14,519 nt of DNA from Treponema sp. (GCA_031257595.1 JAIROH010000242.1:1-14519); one strand, 5' to 3'. Positions 1 through 8,555 are shown, numbered from the stretch's first letter. A program made the numbers and translations. The notes: generated by a model from the sequence alone, not told the origin.

Positions 1-833
1 ACAATGTCGGCGGCCAGTTCCGGCGGCGTCTGGCCCAGGGTCGCCTTGATCTCGTCTATGATCTGGGTTATCGGATCTTTCAGCGCTTCGCGGACTTCTA
101 CCGAGTCTATTTCCAGACGCCGGGGCAGGCCGGTGATCGCGTCCGTACCTTTTATCTCTACTTTCTGGATGGTTTTATCCGGCGAGGCGTTGCCGATTTC
201 GATTTTAAGCCGTTCCGCGGTATGCTCCCCAATGATAAGGTTATGAACGCTCCGTACATGCTTGATAATCGCCTCGTCAAATTCGTCGCCGCCAAGCCTA
301 ATCGCGTTGGTAACCACCATGCCCCCGAGGGAAATAACGGAAATTTCCGTAGTACCCCCGCCGATGTCACAAACCATGTGGCCGGCCGGCTCGAATATCG
401 GGATGTCGGCACCTATCGCCGCCGCGAGACTTTCTTCGATAACCGTCACTTCCCGTGCGCCGGCCTTGTAGGCGCTTTCTTCCACGGCCCGCTTTTCGAC
501 TTCGGTAATGCAGGACGGAATCCCGATAACCATCCGGGGTTTTATAAAACGATAACGGGGAAGAATTTTGGTAATAAAGTAACGGATCATCTTTTCGGTG
601 GATTCAAGATCGGCGATAACGCCGTCCCTCATCGGACGAATCGCGATGATGTTTCCCGGGGTTTTGTAGAGCATGTTTTTCGCGTCGGCGCCGACGGCCA
701 TTACTTTTTTGGTTCCCCGTTCTACGGCGACGACGGAAGGTTCGTTAATGACGATCCCTTTTCCGCGTATATAAATAAGGGTGTTGCAGGTCCCAAGGTC
801 TATTCCGATATCAGACGATTTCGCACCGAACAT
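1..833 (-). CDS. mreB: Rod shape-determining protein MreB (3' part beyond window)
   Basis: Bacterial actin homologue that polymerises on the inner face of the cytoplasmic membrane and guides elongation-type peptidoglycan synthesis. The 277 codons in the window start [19 protein letters not shown], where DLGTCNT is the phosphate-1 ATP-binding loop. [21 protein letters not shown] stretch follows, and then the phosphate-2 motif [17 protein letters not shown] near residues 168-184. Family members have about 340-350 residues, so roughly the last 70 are off the left edge. The reading frame is open to position 1. The ATG at 831-833 has a GGAGG Shine-Dalgarno a few bases upstream. It lies 16 nt behind the stop of the TPR gene, so the two are surely co-transcribed. 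The motifs are seen directly; the role comes from knowledge of the family. Confidence 0.97.
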   Translation of the reverse strand, partial: MFGAKSSDIGIDLGTCNTLIYIRGKGIVINEPSVVAVERGTKKVMAVGADAKNMLYKTPGNIIAIRPMRDGVIADLESTEKMIRYFITKILPRYRFIKPRMVIGIPSCITEVEKRAVEESAYKAGAREVTVIEESLAAAIGADIPIFEPAGHMVCDIGGGTTEISVISLGGMVVTNAIRLGGDEFDEAIIKHVRSVHNLIIGEHTAERLKIEIGNASPDKTIQKVEIKGTDAITGLPRRLEIDSVEVREALKDPITQIIDEIKATLGQTPPELAADI

Positions 834-849
834 AAAGCCTCCACGAGAT

Positions 850-1791
850 TCACATATTCAGCCGGACACGAGCCGGCCGGTAATTATTGTCCGCCCTGTA
901 GGCGCGCCGCCAGGCGGCCCTTGCCCTGATGGTATCGCCCTGGGCGGCGTATATTTCACCCAATTCATAGGCCGCCTCGGCGTTTTCCGTATCCTCAAGC
1001 ACTTCGGTATAAACGCTTTCCGCGCCGGCGGCATCGCCGGAATTCAACAAAACTTTTCCCAGAAGCAGGCGGGCGTTTATCCCCGCGCCGCCGTCCAGGG
1101 TCTGTTCAATACAGCGGGTCAGGTACGCCTTCGCGTTGTCCCAGTCCTCAAGGCCGATGTAGGAACGGGCGATTGCCAAAAGCAGCCTGTCGGAATCCGT
1201 TCCCGATTGACCGGGATCGAGGGCGCGGCTTAAGGTTTCAACACTTTTGCGGTATTCCCGAACGGCGTGGTACGCAAGGCCAAGGTATTCCGGTATGTCC
1301 TTTGCCCCATAGCCGGCATTTCCGGCCTCTTCCAGGTAGCGTATGGCAAGATCGGCGTACTCCGGGCCTTTTTCATAATACGCTTTGCCCAGGACATAAC
1401 GGATTCTGCCGTCCCTGTCGGCGTTTTTTTCAAGTAGAATCTTCCGCAGGGACCAGATGCTGCTGTCAAGGTAAGAAAGGGTATCCTTCTGGTTGATCTG
1501 CGAAATCGCCAGTTGGTAAGAGGCAAAACCGTTTACGGTAAGAAAGAACGAATCGAGCGGCTTGTTTTTAAGGGCCAGGGAACTTTGATCAAAAACTTCG
1601 TTATAGGAACCGTTTTCCCAGTTTCGCAAAACCTCCCTTTTTTTTATGCCGGCTTCCCCGTTTTTTTTGCTGATAAAGAACAACACGAGCACCACAAACG
1701 CCAAAAGCCCAACGGCGTACAAAAAGCCCTGAACCCCCCGGCGTTTCAAGGCTCCCGCGCCGATTACCGGCCAAATTCGTGATTTTGCCAT
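850..1791 (-). CDS. Membrane-anchored TPR-repeat protein upstream of mreB
   Basis: A 313-residue protein. A short basic N-terminus is followed by one hydrophobic segment at about residues 22-41 ([19 protein letters not shown]) and then helical repeats to the C-terminus. At least four tetratricopeptide-like units are visible between about residues 125 and 310, with typical pairs such as [38 protein letters not shown] and [20 protein letters not shown]. This predicts a bitopic protein with a scaffold domain, probably facing the periplasm or cytoplasmic face beside the MreB elongation machinery. That role is inferred from position only. The start at 1791 is the first ATG of the frame. It has no good Shine-Dalgarno and sits only about nine bases below a possible -10 box, so initiation could be almost leaderless or lie slightly downstream. 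It is followed directly by mreB. Confidence 0.88.
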   Translation of the reverse strand: MAKSRIWPVIGAGALKRRGVQGFLYAVGLLAFVVLVLFFISKKNGEAGIKKREVLRNWENGSYNEVFDQSSLALKNKPLDSFFLTVNGFASYQLAISQINQKDTLSYLDSSIWSLRKILLEKNADRDGRIRYVLGKAYYEKGPEYADLAIRYLEEAGNAGYGAKDIPEYLGLAYHAVREYRKSVETLSRALDPGQSGTDSDRLLLAIARSYIGLEDWDNAKAYLTRCIEQTLDGGAGINARLLLGKVLLNSGDAAGAESVYTEVLEDTENAEAAYELGEIYAAQGDTIRARAAWRRAYRADNNYRPARVRLNM

Positions 1792-1799
1792 CCTGTATG

Positions 1800-1829
1800 A
1801 GATTACTACCTTTTACGGTAAAAAGTCAA
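1800..1829 (-). promoter_or_regulatory. Candidate sigma-70 promoter for TPR-mreB, with palindrome in spacer
   Basis: On the minus strand TTGACT (1824-1829) and TAATCT (1800-1805) are 18 nt apart, matching the -35 and -10 consensus in five and four of six bases. The spacer contains a 13-base palindrome, TTTTAC-C-GTAAAA (1811-1823), a possible operator. The predicted transcription start falls at or within a few bases of the ATG at 1791, which would give an almost leaderless mRNA. This is pattern matching only. Confidence 0.4.
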
Positions 1830-2308
1830 TTACAGTCAGTAAGTCTCAGTTTATGTTCCGAAAACGAAAAAACGCCTGTAAAAATTTATCGGGGGGCCTG
1901 GCAGTGGCATCTGTTTTTGCTGTTATTTTGATCTTATGCTGGAAAAAATCAGGCTTTTGGGGTCTTGTGACTGTACCGGCAACGGCCTGCGACCACAGCC
2001 GTTACAGCGCCTTTCGACATGGATTGCCGGACGCCTTTTGCTGGTATGAAGCCGCGGCAACCCTTTCCGCCGTAGAGGCACAGCGCCCGGAGAACAATAA
2101 CAGGCGCACACAGAGGAACGGCGAAGGCGGGTGCCCTTGGAACGGTACGAACCCCGTTCGTGCCGGTTCCACGGGCAGGCCCCGCCGGTTTTGTTATCGT
2201 GCGCCTGTCCCAGGCACGGGCGCTGTGTATCTGGATACTCAACAAGGGTTGTCCCACGGTAAGACAAAAGGCGTCCGGCGCTTCTACGCACGGGCCGCTG
2301 TAGCGGAT
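1830..2308. other. 479-nt intergenic region between rnpB and the TPR gene
   Basis: No credible protein gene is seen. Several reading frames are open on both strands, but their products are rich in Arg, Cys, Pro and Gly, lack domain character, and the longest minus-strand frame runs through rnpB. The region holds a large foldback at 2026-2279, described separately, and a smaller hairpin at 1971-2007 (CTGT/ACAG plus AACGGC/GCCGTT). On the minus strand a T6 run follows at 1943-1948, too far from that hairpin to be a standard terminator. From 1830 to about 1940 the DNA is A+T-richer and I see nothing definite in it. Confidence 0.7.
2026..2279. repeat. 254-nt rod-like foldback (nested inverted repeats), unassigned RNA or element
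   Basis: Two arms pair colinearly in five stem groups: 2026-2040 with 2265-2279 (15 bp, perfect); 2058-2065 with 2244-2251 (8 bp); 2079-2089 with 2217-2227 (11 bp, perfect); 2100-2109 with 2199-2208 (10 bp, perfect); and an apical hairpin 2126-2186 of about 26 bp with small bulges and a CCC loop (GGG on the minus strand). Internal loops of roughly 8-17 nt separate the stems. Around 70 base pairs in 254 nt, all in the right order, is far beyond chance. The strand of transcription is unclear because neither end shows a U-tract or a promoter I trust. It could be a structured non-coding RNA (the rod shape recalls 6S RNA, but I see no sequence match), a foldback or MITE-like insertion, or a processed part of the rnpB transcript. 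I see no SRP GGAAG-type apical motif and no tmRNA signature. Confidence 0.75.
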
Positions 2309-2325
2309 AAAAAAAGCGATGAACC
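2309..2325 (-). terminator. U-tract at the 3' end of rnpB
   Basis: The 3' strand of RNase P helix P1 (2316-2325) is followed on the minus strand by seven T residues (2309-2315). The pairing partner of P1 is the far 5' end of the RNA, so this is not a local hairpin terminator. The run of U still marks the likely 3' end of the transcript or of its precursor. Confidence 0.4.
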
Positions 2326-2793
2326 ATAAGCCGGATTCTGTCGGTTTTGCCGCAAGGCAAAACCTGACGACCATCTGTCTTGGCCTTTCGTTACCGAAAG
2401 GCTCTTTGCAGTCTACCCGCCGTGTGCGGACGGGCCGTCCGTGAAGGCTCTCCTTCGCCACGGCTGTTTGACTTTGCTCCGGATGAGGCTTGCAGTGCCG
2501 GCGCCGTTGCCGCCGCCGCGGTGGGCTCTTACCCCGCCTTTTCACCTTTTCCGCAAGACACGTTTCCGCTCAACGCGGAAACGTGTCCGGGTAGTTTGTT
2601 TTCTGCTGCGCTGTCTGTCCCGTCATTCAAAAAGCGCTGCTTCCGGGGAAGCATACTTTCTGAATGACAAGCCCGGCCGTTAGCCGGCATCCCGCCCTGC
2701 GGAGTCCGGACTTTCCTCCCTGTCCCAAAACGCGCTATCAGGTATAACAAAGCTGCTGCGCTTAACGGACAGGGCGATCGTCTGATTCATCGC
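2316..2793 (-). ncRNA. rnpB: RNase P RNA, bacterial class A
   Basis: Catalytic RNA of ribonuclease P, which removes 5' leaders from pre-tRNAs. On the minus strand the conserved core elements occur in order: GAGGAAAGTCCGG (2706-2718), GGTAAGAGCCCACCG (2519-2533), GAGCAAAGTCAAACAG, GGCGGGTAGACTGC, AGACAGATGGTCGTC and ACAGAATCCGGCTTAT near the 3' end. The ends are set by helix P1, GCGATGAATC (2784-2793) with GGTTCATCGC (2316-2325), giving 478 nt. That is longer than the usual 350-420, mainly through an extended P9-like hairpin (2622-2668) and a 13-bp P12-like hairpin (2557-2587). P18 is visible at 2343-2364. The 5' end lies 27 nt behind the stop codon of the zinc ribbon gene, so it is either cut from the rpoD operon transcript or has a weak promoter of its own; a TTGACT sits at 2832-2837 but no good -10 is seen. 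The P15-P16 loop lacks GGU (see findings). Confidence 0.97.
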
Positions 2794-2820
2794 CAATTGT
2801 TCTTTACTTACGCTTCGCAA

Positions 2821-3657
2821 TTACTCTTCATAGTCAACATTGACCTTTTCTTCTTCCTCGTCGTCATCATCATAATCGTCTTCGTCAAGATCGTCCAGAT
2901 CGGAAAGACTGCCGGAATCTTCAACGTCGAAGAAGTTTTCTTCCCCTTCTTCCGATTCTTCGTAAAAGAGGATCCGGGAACAATAGGGACAAAAGACAAT
3001 CTCTTCGCCCTGATGCACCTGGTTGGTAAACTGGACCGGAAGAACCATGTGGCAGCCGGTACAAACTCCGCCTTTTATCGCGACGATGCCCTTCCCCATC
3101 TTGTTGCGGATAATCCGCTCAAACTTAAACAGCACTTCCGGGTCCAGACCGGGAATAAGGGATTGTTCCTCGTCTTCCAGTTCTTTGAGCCGGTTTTTTT
3201 TCTCGCCGATTTCCTGTTCAATGCCCGTCTTGCGCTCGGCAAGTTCCTTTTCCTGGTGCTCAATAAGCGCCGTGTTCTGCTTGATCTGCTCGGCAAGTTC
3301 CGCGAGAATCCGCTCTTCTTTCTGCAGCTCTTTGCGGTACTGCTGCTCCTTTTCCGCCGCGTCCCGTATTTCCTTTTCCAGGGCTTCGCATTCCCGCTGG
3401 GTACTGACCAGATCCATGTTTTTTTCGGCCTTTTCACGCATCGACTCGGCGTCAAGCAGAAGATTTTTAAGCTCTATTTCGGTTTCACGGGACTTTTCAA
3501 ATTCCAGGTTTTTTTCGATAAAGGTTTTTTTAAGCCGGGAAAGCATTTCTTCCTGGGTAACAAGAACTTTTGGAATTTCCACGATTTCCTGTTCAAGCTT
3601 GATCTTTTGCGAAAGAATTTCCTGCAGCGTTCTGAGTTTGTCAAACACGTTTTCCAT
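2821..3657 (-). CDS. Coiled-coil C4-type zinc ribbon protein (COG1579 family)
   Basis: A 278-residue protein. Residues 1 to about 165 are almost wholly charged heptad-like helix (long Glu/Lys/Gln coiled coil). A short globular zinc ribbon follows with Cys199, Cys202, Cys223 and Cys226 (CTGC and CPYC), then an extremely acidic tail from about 233 to 278 rich in Asp and Glu. The order coiled coil then C4 zinc ribbon is that of the COG1579 family, a widespread group linked in some bacteria to nucleic acid binding or secretion accessory roles; its task here is unknown. The start is the ATG at 3657 with a GGGGG Shine-Dalgarno, 12 nt behind the rpoD stop, so it belongs to the dnaG-rpoD operon. The acidic tail may mimic nucleic acid or take part in protein contacts; this is inference. 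Confidence 0.9.
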   Translation of the reverse strand: MENVFDKLRTLQEILSQKIKLEQEIVEIPKVLVTQEEMLSRLKKTFIEKNLEFEKSRETEIELKNLLLDAESMREKAEKNMDLVSTQRECEALEKEIRDAAEKEQQYRKELQKEERILAELAEQIKQNTALIEHQEKELAERKTGIEQEIGEKKNRLKELEDEEQSLIPGLDPEVLFKFERIIRNKMGKGIVAIKGGVCTGCHMVLPVQFTNQVHQGEEIVFCPYCSRILFYEESEEGEENFFDVEDSGSLSDLDDLDEDDYDDDDEEEEKVNVDYEE

Positions 3658-3669
3658 TACATACCCCCG

Positions 3670-5418
3670 TTAATGGTCCAAATAATCCTTGAGCTTGCGG
3701 CTCCGTTTGGGATGCCGCAGCCGGCGCAGGGCCTTTGCCTCTATCTGCCGTATACGTTCCCGGGTTACGTTAAAATAAAGCCCCACCTCTTCCAGCGTAA
3801 GCGAATAGCCGTCGTCAAGCCCAAAGCGCATTTTAAGCACTTCCTGTTCCCGTGGCGGCAGCGTGGAAAGTACGTTGGCAAGCTGTTCCTGTAAAAGGGT
3901 AAAGGCCGTCTGGTTCGCCGGATTTTCCACGTCCTTGTCTTCGATAAAATCGCCGAGCAGGGAATCTTCTTCTTCGCCGATCGGCGTTTCAAGGCTGATA
4001 GGCTCCCGCGCGACGTTCTTGACCGATTTTACCCGAATCGCGGTCCATCCCAGACGCTCGGCTATTTCCTCGTCCGTCGGCTCCCGCCCCAGAACCTGCA
4101 TAAGCTGCCTGGATTCCCGGACTACCTTGTTGATCTGTTCTATCATGTGTACCGGCACGCGGATAGTCCGCGCCTGATCGGAGATCGAACGGGTAATGGC
4201 CTGTCTTATCCACCAGGTGGCGTAGGTGGAAAATTTGTAGCCCTTGCGGTATTCGAATTTTTCAACCGCTTTGATAAGGCCGATATTCCCCTCCTGGACC
4301 AGGTCGAAGAAATGCAGCCCCCTGTTGGTGTATTTTTTCGCGATCGAAACAACAAGACGCAGGTTTGCCTTGATAAGCCTGTCCTTGGCGTTTTTCATCA
4401 TAACCCGGCCGCGGTTTATTTCCCTGGCCATAAGGTTTATGTTTTCGATGGATTCTTCAAACTCCGCCTCCATCAGGCGGAGTTTTTTCTCGGTAACCTG
4501 TATGTGCCGTATAAGTTCCTTGATCTCGTCGGCGGAAAGCCCAAGATCTTCTTCGAGAACTTCCCGTTCTTCTTTTATCGTAAGGCCCCGGCCAAGGGAA
4601 CGGAGTTCTTTCAAGGAAGCTACCCTAAGACGTTTTTCGATACGCTCCTGTTCTTTTTTGTACCGTTTTATCTTTTTCGCCGCCTGTACAAACTTTTCGG
4701 AAAAACCGGCAATTTCCTCAGGGTGAATTTCCGCTTCCTGAACCGAACTGAGTATCTTGTCACGCAGGCCGGCAAGTTCCCCGTCTTCGTAAACCTCAAT
4801 GCCCCGGGCAATGAGCCTGCGTTTCGATTCGATGTAGGTTTTTAGATCGTTGCCGATAAGCCGCAGGATTTCTTTGTAAAACTGATTTAAGCGCCGGCGC
4901 TCGGTCATATATTCGGTTATTTCTTTTTTTGAAAGCGACAGTTCCCTGGGATCTTTTTTGGAAAAGGCCCTTTGGGCTATGTGGTAAAATTCGGGGATGA
5001 TCATTCCGGAACGTTTTATCACCCCTTTGATGATATTTTCCCCGTCTTCCATCTGTTTGGAGAGTTCTACTTCCTGTTCCGCCGTCAGCAGGTTTTCCCG
5101 GCCTATTTCACGTAAATACAGCTTGATCGGATCGTCTACCGAGGATTCTTTTTCGTTGTATACCAGCCGCTTTTTTTCGTTTTCGGCGCTTTTCCTCGCT
5201 TCCGCTTCTTCTTCCGCCCCGGGTTCTTCTTCAATAAGCTGGACATTGTTGGTTTCAAGAAGAATGAGCACCTGTTCGATTTTGTCGGAATTCGCGATAT
5301 GTTCGGGAAGAAAATCGGAAAGCTCGTCGTAGGAAAGGGTTTTCTTGTCCTTTGCGTACTCGATAAGCTTTGCCACAGCCGGATCAACGGTGATGTCGGT
5401 TACGGGCGTTTCGGTCAT
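3670..5418 (-). CDS. rpoD: RNA polymerase primary sigma factor RpoD (sigma-70)
   Basis: Directs RNA polymerase core enzyme to housekeeping promoters. The 582 residues show the full group-1 layout: region 1.1 at about 10-60, region 1.2 from [12 protein letters not shown] at about 95, a long non-conserved region at about 130-330, region 2 with [13 protein letters not shown] and [20 protein letters not shown] followed by TWWIRQAI (351-408), region 3 at about 425-500, and region 4 with [15 protein letters not shown] and the helix-turn-helix [20 protein letters not shown] (about 520-560). Length and content are complete. Its ATG overlaps the dnaG stop by one base (TGATG), a sign of translational coupling. 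The promoters proposed in this window were read against the consensus this type of sigma recognises. Confidence 0.98.
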   Translation of the reverse strand: MTETPVTDITVDPAVAKLIEYAKDKKTLSYDELSDFLPEHIANSDKIEQVLILLETNNVQLIEEEPGAEEEAEARKSAENEKKRLVYNEKESSVDDPIKLYLREIGRENLLTAEQEVELSKQMEDGENIIKGVIKRSGMIIPEFYHIAQRAFSKKDPRELSLSKKEITEYMTERRRLNQFYKEILRLIGNDLKTYIESKRRLIARGIEVYEDGELAGLRDKILSSVQEAEIHPEEIAGFSEKFVQAAKKIKRYKKEQERIEKRLRVASLKELRSLGRGLTIKEEREVLEEDLGLSADEIKELIRHIQVTEKKLRLMEAEFEESIENINLMAREINRGRVMMKNAKDRLIKANLRLVVSIAKKYTNRGLHFFDLVQEGNIGLIKAVEKFEYRKGYKFSTYATWWIRQAITRSISDQARTIRVPVHMIEQINKVVRESRQLMQVLGREPTDEEIAERLGWTAIRVKSVKNVAREPISLETPIGEEEDSLLGDFIEDKDVENPANQTAFTLLQEQLANVLSTLPPREQEVLKMRFGLDDGYSLTLEEVGLYFNVTRERIRQIEAKALRRLRHPKRSRKLKDYLDH

Positions 5419-7193
5419 CAGTCTGCTTCCTTAAGTCTGGTTAATTCAGAATCTATATGAACTTTTTCGGCAAGTAAATCTTCCTGCCGTAACCCGTCAA
5501 TTCCCGAAGCGCGCAACTGGCGTGTAATTTCCGAGCGCCGGCGCTCCAGTATTCTGCTTTTTACCCTGGCAATGCCGTCCCGCACTATTTGTTCAGGATG
5601 ATCAAAGGCGCCGCCCGCGCCCTGGCGCATAATAAAATCCCGCAGTCCCTCATCGGTGACCCGGGAAAAGAGTTCCTGATACTCCTGCGGAGAATCCGCG
5701 CCGTTTTCACTATTCCTGAACCATTCTTCCAGAACGATAAAAAGCTCCCTGGCGTGAAAATCCTCCACTTCTTCAGCCGAAAATGCCGCGCGCAGCTCCC
5801 TGTAGAAGCGCGGATGTAAAAAAACGGCGGTAAGCAGATACAGCTCACCGTTCATTCGGGGAGGATTGTTCTTTCTTTCCGGAACAGCGGTCTTTGCGGA
5901 ACCTGAAACGTAACGGTAATAATCGTCCTGAACGGCCCGGCGGTCCACACCGAATTCATCGGCAATCGCCCCTATACACGAATCCCTGGAAACTTCCGAA
6001 TCCAATACCGCAAGATAGGGAAAAAGAAAAGCCGCCGACCTGGATTTATCTCCCGATAACGCTTTGCTCCTGGAAAGAAGATATTCAAAGTCAAGTATAC
6101 TACTTTTTACGGCGTTTTGCAAAGCCCCGGCGCCATATTTGTGCAAAATTTCCGCCGGATCTTTGGCTTCTGTTCCGGAAAAAGCCGCTACGGAACAGGC
6201 AAGGCCGTTTTTCCGGCAGGTAAGCACGGCCTTGTTCAGGGCCTTTTGCCCGGCTTCGTCCGCGTCCAGCATAAGAACAACCGTATCCGCCCAGCGTTTA
6301 AGAAGCCGGGCCTGATCATCGGTAAGGGCCGTACCCAGCGGGGCCACGGCGTTCAAAATCCCCGCCTGGTGGAGGGCAAGAACGTCCATATAGCCTTCCG
6401 CTATGACGGCGCTTTTGCTGCTCCGTACTTCCGCCAGGGCAAGATCCAGGGCAAAAAGGTTCTGGCCTTTTTTAAAAAGTTCCGATTCGCTTGAATTGAG
6501 ATACTTGGGCCCGTCTCCGGCAAGGATCCTGCCGCCGAAAGCGACGGTCTTTCCCTGCCGGTCGTTGATCGGAAACATCAGCCTGTTTGAGAAAAAAGCC
6601 GACTTGGGGTATTTGGACGAAAAAAGTCCCGACGAAACAAGAAAATCTTCGGAAAATCCGCCTTTTCCGCTTAAAAAACGGAAAAGCCAGCCTCTATCCG
6701 CCGGACTGTAGCCCAGACGAAAACGGTCTATTGTCTCCGCCGTCATTCCCCGGCCCAAAATATAGTTTTTCGCCTGCTCCCCTTCGGGTTTCTTCATCAA
6801 AAGATAATGAAAACTTAAGCTCACGCGGCGGTAAAGTTCGGCAAGGGCTTCAAGCCGGTTCTGCCGTTCCGTATCCGGCGCCGCCCAGGCGCCGGCCTCA
6901 TAGACAAGCTGGATTCCAAAACGTTTCGCGAGGTTTTCAAGGGCTTCCACATAGCTTAGTTTGTCCATTTCCATAAGAAAATCGACAACGGTGCCTCCCT
7001 TGTGGCATCCGAAACAGTAATACAGCTTTCGTTCCGGATCGACGGTAAACGACGGGGTCTTTTCATGGTGAAACGGACACAGGCCCCAGTAGCGGCCGCC
7101 TTTTTTTTCCAGTCTGAGGTAATCCTCCACGACGGCCACCGCGTCAAGCCTGTCGATTACCGCCTGTTTTGACGCCTCGGTAATACGGGCCAT
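5418..7193 (-). CDS. dnaG: DNA primase DnaG
   Basis: Makes RNA primers for lagging-strand synthesis and replication restart, working with the replicative helicase. The 591 residues contain the N-terminal CHC2 zinc-binding domain with Cys39, His42, Cys60 and Cys63 ([15 protein letters not shown]). The RNA polymerase core follows, with a Toprim domain holding Glu266 (EGYMD) and Asp310/Asp312 (DADEAG) for metal binding. The C-terminal 150 residues form the helicase-interaction domain, which is weakly conserved as usual. The ATG at 7193 lies 4 nt after the mltG stop, with only a weak GGA ahead of it, so coupling to mltG translation is likely. The dnaG-rpoD pair recalls the macromolecular synthesis operon of other bacteria, but rpsU is not in front of it here. 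Confidence 0.97.
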   Translation of the reverse strand: MARITEASKQAVIDRLDAVAVVEDYLRLEKKGGRYWGLCPFHHEKTPSFTVDPERKLYYCFGCHKGGTVVDFLMEMDKLSYVEALENLAKRFGIQLVYEAGAWAAPDTERQNRLEALAELYRRVSLSFHYLLMKKPEGEQAKNYILGRGMTAETIDRFRLGYSPADRGWLFRFLSGKGGFSEDFLVSSGLFSSKYPKSAFFSNRLMFPINDRQGKTVAFGGRILAGDGPKYLNSSESELFKKGQNLFALDLALAEVRSSKSAVIAEGYMDVLALHQAGILNAVAPLGTALTDDQARLLKRWADTVVLMLDADEAGQKALNKAVLTCRKNGLACSVAAFSGTEAKDPAEILHKYGAGALQNAVKSSILDFEYLLSRSKALSGDKSRSAAFLFPYLAVLDSEVSRDSCIGAIADEFGVDRRAVQDDYYRYVSGSAKTAVPERKNNPPRMNGELYLLTAVFLHPRFYRELRAAFSAEEVEDFHARELFIVLEEWFRNSENGADSPQEYQELFSRVTDEGLRDFIMRQGAGGAFDHPEQIVRDGIARVKSRILERRRSEITRQLRASGIDGLRQEDLLAEKVHIDSELTRLKEAD

Positions 7194-7197
7194 CGCG

Positions 7198-8319
7198 CTA
7201 TGAATTTCCTTTTACAAAAAGCTGTCCGGCTTTAATATGATCGTCAAAGGTACGGGAAAAATAGTGCCGTCCGGCCGCTTCGTCAACAAGCCGGAAATAA
7301 AGAAAATTGGTATTTTCCGGATGGAACGCCGCGTCAAGGGCCGTCGTTCCGGGCAGGGAAATCGGGCCGGGCGGCAGTCCCGGTATAACATAGGTATTGT
7401 AGGGGTGGTTGATTTCTATGTCGCGGTTGTAGAGAATCCGGGGATGGGGCTTTCCCTGTATGTCGGTAATGATGTATTCCACGGTGGCGCAAGACTGGAG
7501 GGGCATGCCGATTTTGATCCGGTTGTAAAATACCCCGGCCATAATCGCGGCTTCGTCTTTTACCCGGTATTCCCGTTCGACGATCGACGCGATGATTATG
7601 ACATTGTCGAGCTCCCGCGGACTTAACGACGACGATTCCGGGGCGATTTCCCGTATTTTGGCGAAAAAAGTGTCCGCCATGGTCCGCACGACATTTTCCC
7701 CCGCAAAAGGCGCGGGAAAAAAATACGTGTCCGGATACAGGTAGCCTTCCATGGTTTTGCCCGGTACGCGGTATTCGCCGAGGATCGCCGTATCGGACGC
7801 GGCGGCAAGAAAATCCTCGGCCCCGCAGATAGCCAGGCTTTCAAGGATTCCGGCGGCTTTTTTCAACGTAACCCCCTCCGGGATGGTCACGCTGAAAAGG
7901 ATCTGTTTTCCTTCCACCAGCGCCGATCGGATCGCCAACTGGGTTGCCGGCAGCCCTATCCGGTAGGTTCCGGCTTTTACAAACGAACCGTCCAGACGGG
8001 AAAGAACGTTCCAGAAAAACCTGGTCTTGATAAGCCCCGCCTGTTCAAGCCTTCTTCCCACGGCGTAGGAACTTTCCCCTTCTTTTACTTCGACAAGGGC
8101 GCTTTTCGCGCCGGGAAGCCCATCGTACTCAAACGTGACGCCCTGATCCCGGACGGGGTTTTCCGGGGAAAATCCCGCCTGGGTTTTGGGGGGGGCGTTC
8201 GCGTAGAAAAACAGCGCCGAAACCCCCAGGGCCAGCAGCAGGATCCCCGCGACAACCGAGCTTGTTACAGCCAGAAGGAGCCGCAGTCCGGCGGGCAGGT
8301 GTTTTTTCGGACGCTTCAT
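7198..8319 (-). CDS. mltG: Endolytic murein transglycosylase MltG (YceG-like)
   Basis: Membrane-bound lytic transglycosylase that cuts nascent glycan strands and so helps set their length. I chose the ATG at 8317-8319 because it overlaps the upstream stop as ATGA and has GGAAGGCGG ahead of it. The frame stays open to an ATG at 8394, but that would overlap the preceding gene by 79 nt. In the 373-residue form a basic N-terminus and one membrane helix (about 12-38) precede the YceG domain. The motif IIASIVEREYRVKDEAAIMA carries the catalytic Glu248, followed by GVFYNRIKIGMPLQSCATVEY and the C-terminal YNTYVIPGLPPGPISLPG signature. It is the fourth gene of a tightly packed operon and shares the cell-wall theme with mreB downstream. 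Confidence 0.94.
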   Translation of the reverse strand: MKRPKKHLPAGLRLLLAVTSSVVAGILLLALGVSALFFYANAPPKTQAGFSPENPVRDQGVTFEYDGLPGAKSALVEVKEGESSYAVGRRLEQAGLIKTRFFWNVLSRLDGSFVKAGTYRIGLPATQLAIRSALVEGKQILFSVTIPEGVTLKKAAGILESLAICGAEDFLAAASDTAILGEYRVPGKTMEGYLYPDTYFFPAPFAGENVVRTMADTFFAKIREIAPESSSLSPRELDNVIIIASIVEREYRVKDEAAIMAGVFYNRIKIGMPLQSCATVEYIITDIQGKPHPRILYNRDIEINHPYNTYVIPGLPPGPISLPGTTALDAAFHPENTNFLYFRLVDEAAGRHYFSRTFDDHIKAGQLFVKGNS

Positions 8320-8555
8320 CGAATTACCGCCTTCCGGTCCGTCGTACGAAAAACCTCCGTTGGGGTTTCGGGTTCTTTGGAGTTTTTCAGGCATTTCTCT
8401 ATCTCGTTTATGGGAAGATGCGCGTAGAGAACCTTTTCCATCTTGATAAGGACCGCCCGTTCGTCTTTTTTCAAGACGGCTTCAACGTGTTTTAGGCGGG
8501 AAAAAATGGCAAGCAGTTCGTTAAGGGTAAAAAAGGCCCCTTCCTGATCCGCCAT
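8316..8555 (-). CDS. Small conserved-context protein of unknown function, 79 aa
   Basis: I do not recognise this protein. It has 79 residues, mostly predicted helical, with a KHVEAVLKKDERAVLIKMEKVL stretch in the centre split by no obvious motif, a single Cys, no membrane segment and no signal peptide. The C-terminus (about 59-79) is hydrophilic and probably disordered. The case for a real gene is positional: its ATG overlaps the MBL-hydrolase stop as TAATG, and its TGA overlaps the mltG ATG as ATGA, exactly filling the space in the operon. The sequence also has the amino acid balance of a normal cytoplasmic protein. It might assist MltG or simply be carried along; there is no evidence either way. 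Confidence 0.75.
   Translation of the reverse strand: MADQEGAFFTLNELLAIFSRLKHVEAVLKKDERAVLIKMEKVLYAHLPINEIEKCLKNSKEPETPTEVFRTTDRKAVIR

Noticed and set aside
222..929. 235-codon plus-strand frame opposite mreB and the TPR gene end
   Set aside because: It is antisense to mreB, whose motifs are unmistakable, and its product is rich in Phe, Asn, Gly and His typical of shadow frames.
2026..2279. SRP RNA or tmRNA as identity of the rod-like foldback
   Set aside because: The SRP apical GGAA-loop signature and the tmRNA tRNA-like ends and tag frame are not seen on either strand.
1853..2329. 158-codon plus-strand frame with a hydrophobic N-terminus
   Set aside because: It starts with a plausible membrane stretch but then runs through the foldback at 2026-2279 with Arg/Gly/Pro-rich, domain-free sequence. 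It has no ribosome binding site and ends inside the rnpB 3' area.
1949..2545. 198-codon minus-strand frame
   Set aside because: It overlaps more than 200 nt of rnpB, whose conserved core is certain, so the open frame is a by-product of G+C-rich structured DNA.
2832..2837. TTGACT as -35 of an rnpB promoter
   Set aside because: No reasonable -10 lies 16-18 nt downstream, and the distance to the 5' end of the RNA does not fit well.
2797..3894. 365-codon plus-strand frame
   Set aside because: It is a Phe/Leu-rich shadow of the Glu/Lys-rich coiled-coil gene and the end of rpoD.
8320..8394. Longer N-terminus of MltG starting at 8394
   Set aside because: It would overlap the 79-aa gene by 79 nt, while the ATG at 8319 gives a standard ATGA junction, a better ribosome binding site and a normal basic N-terminus before the membrane helix.
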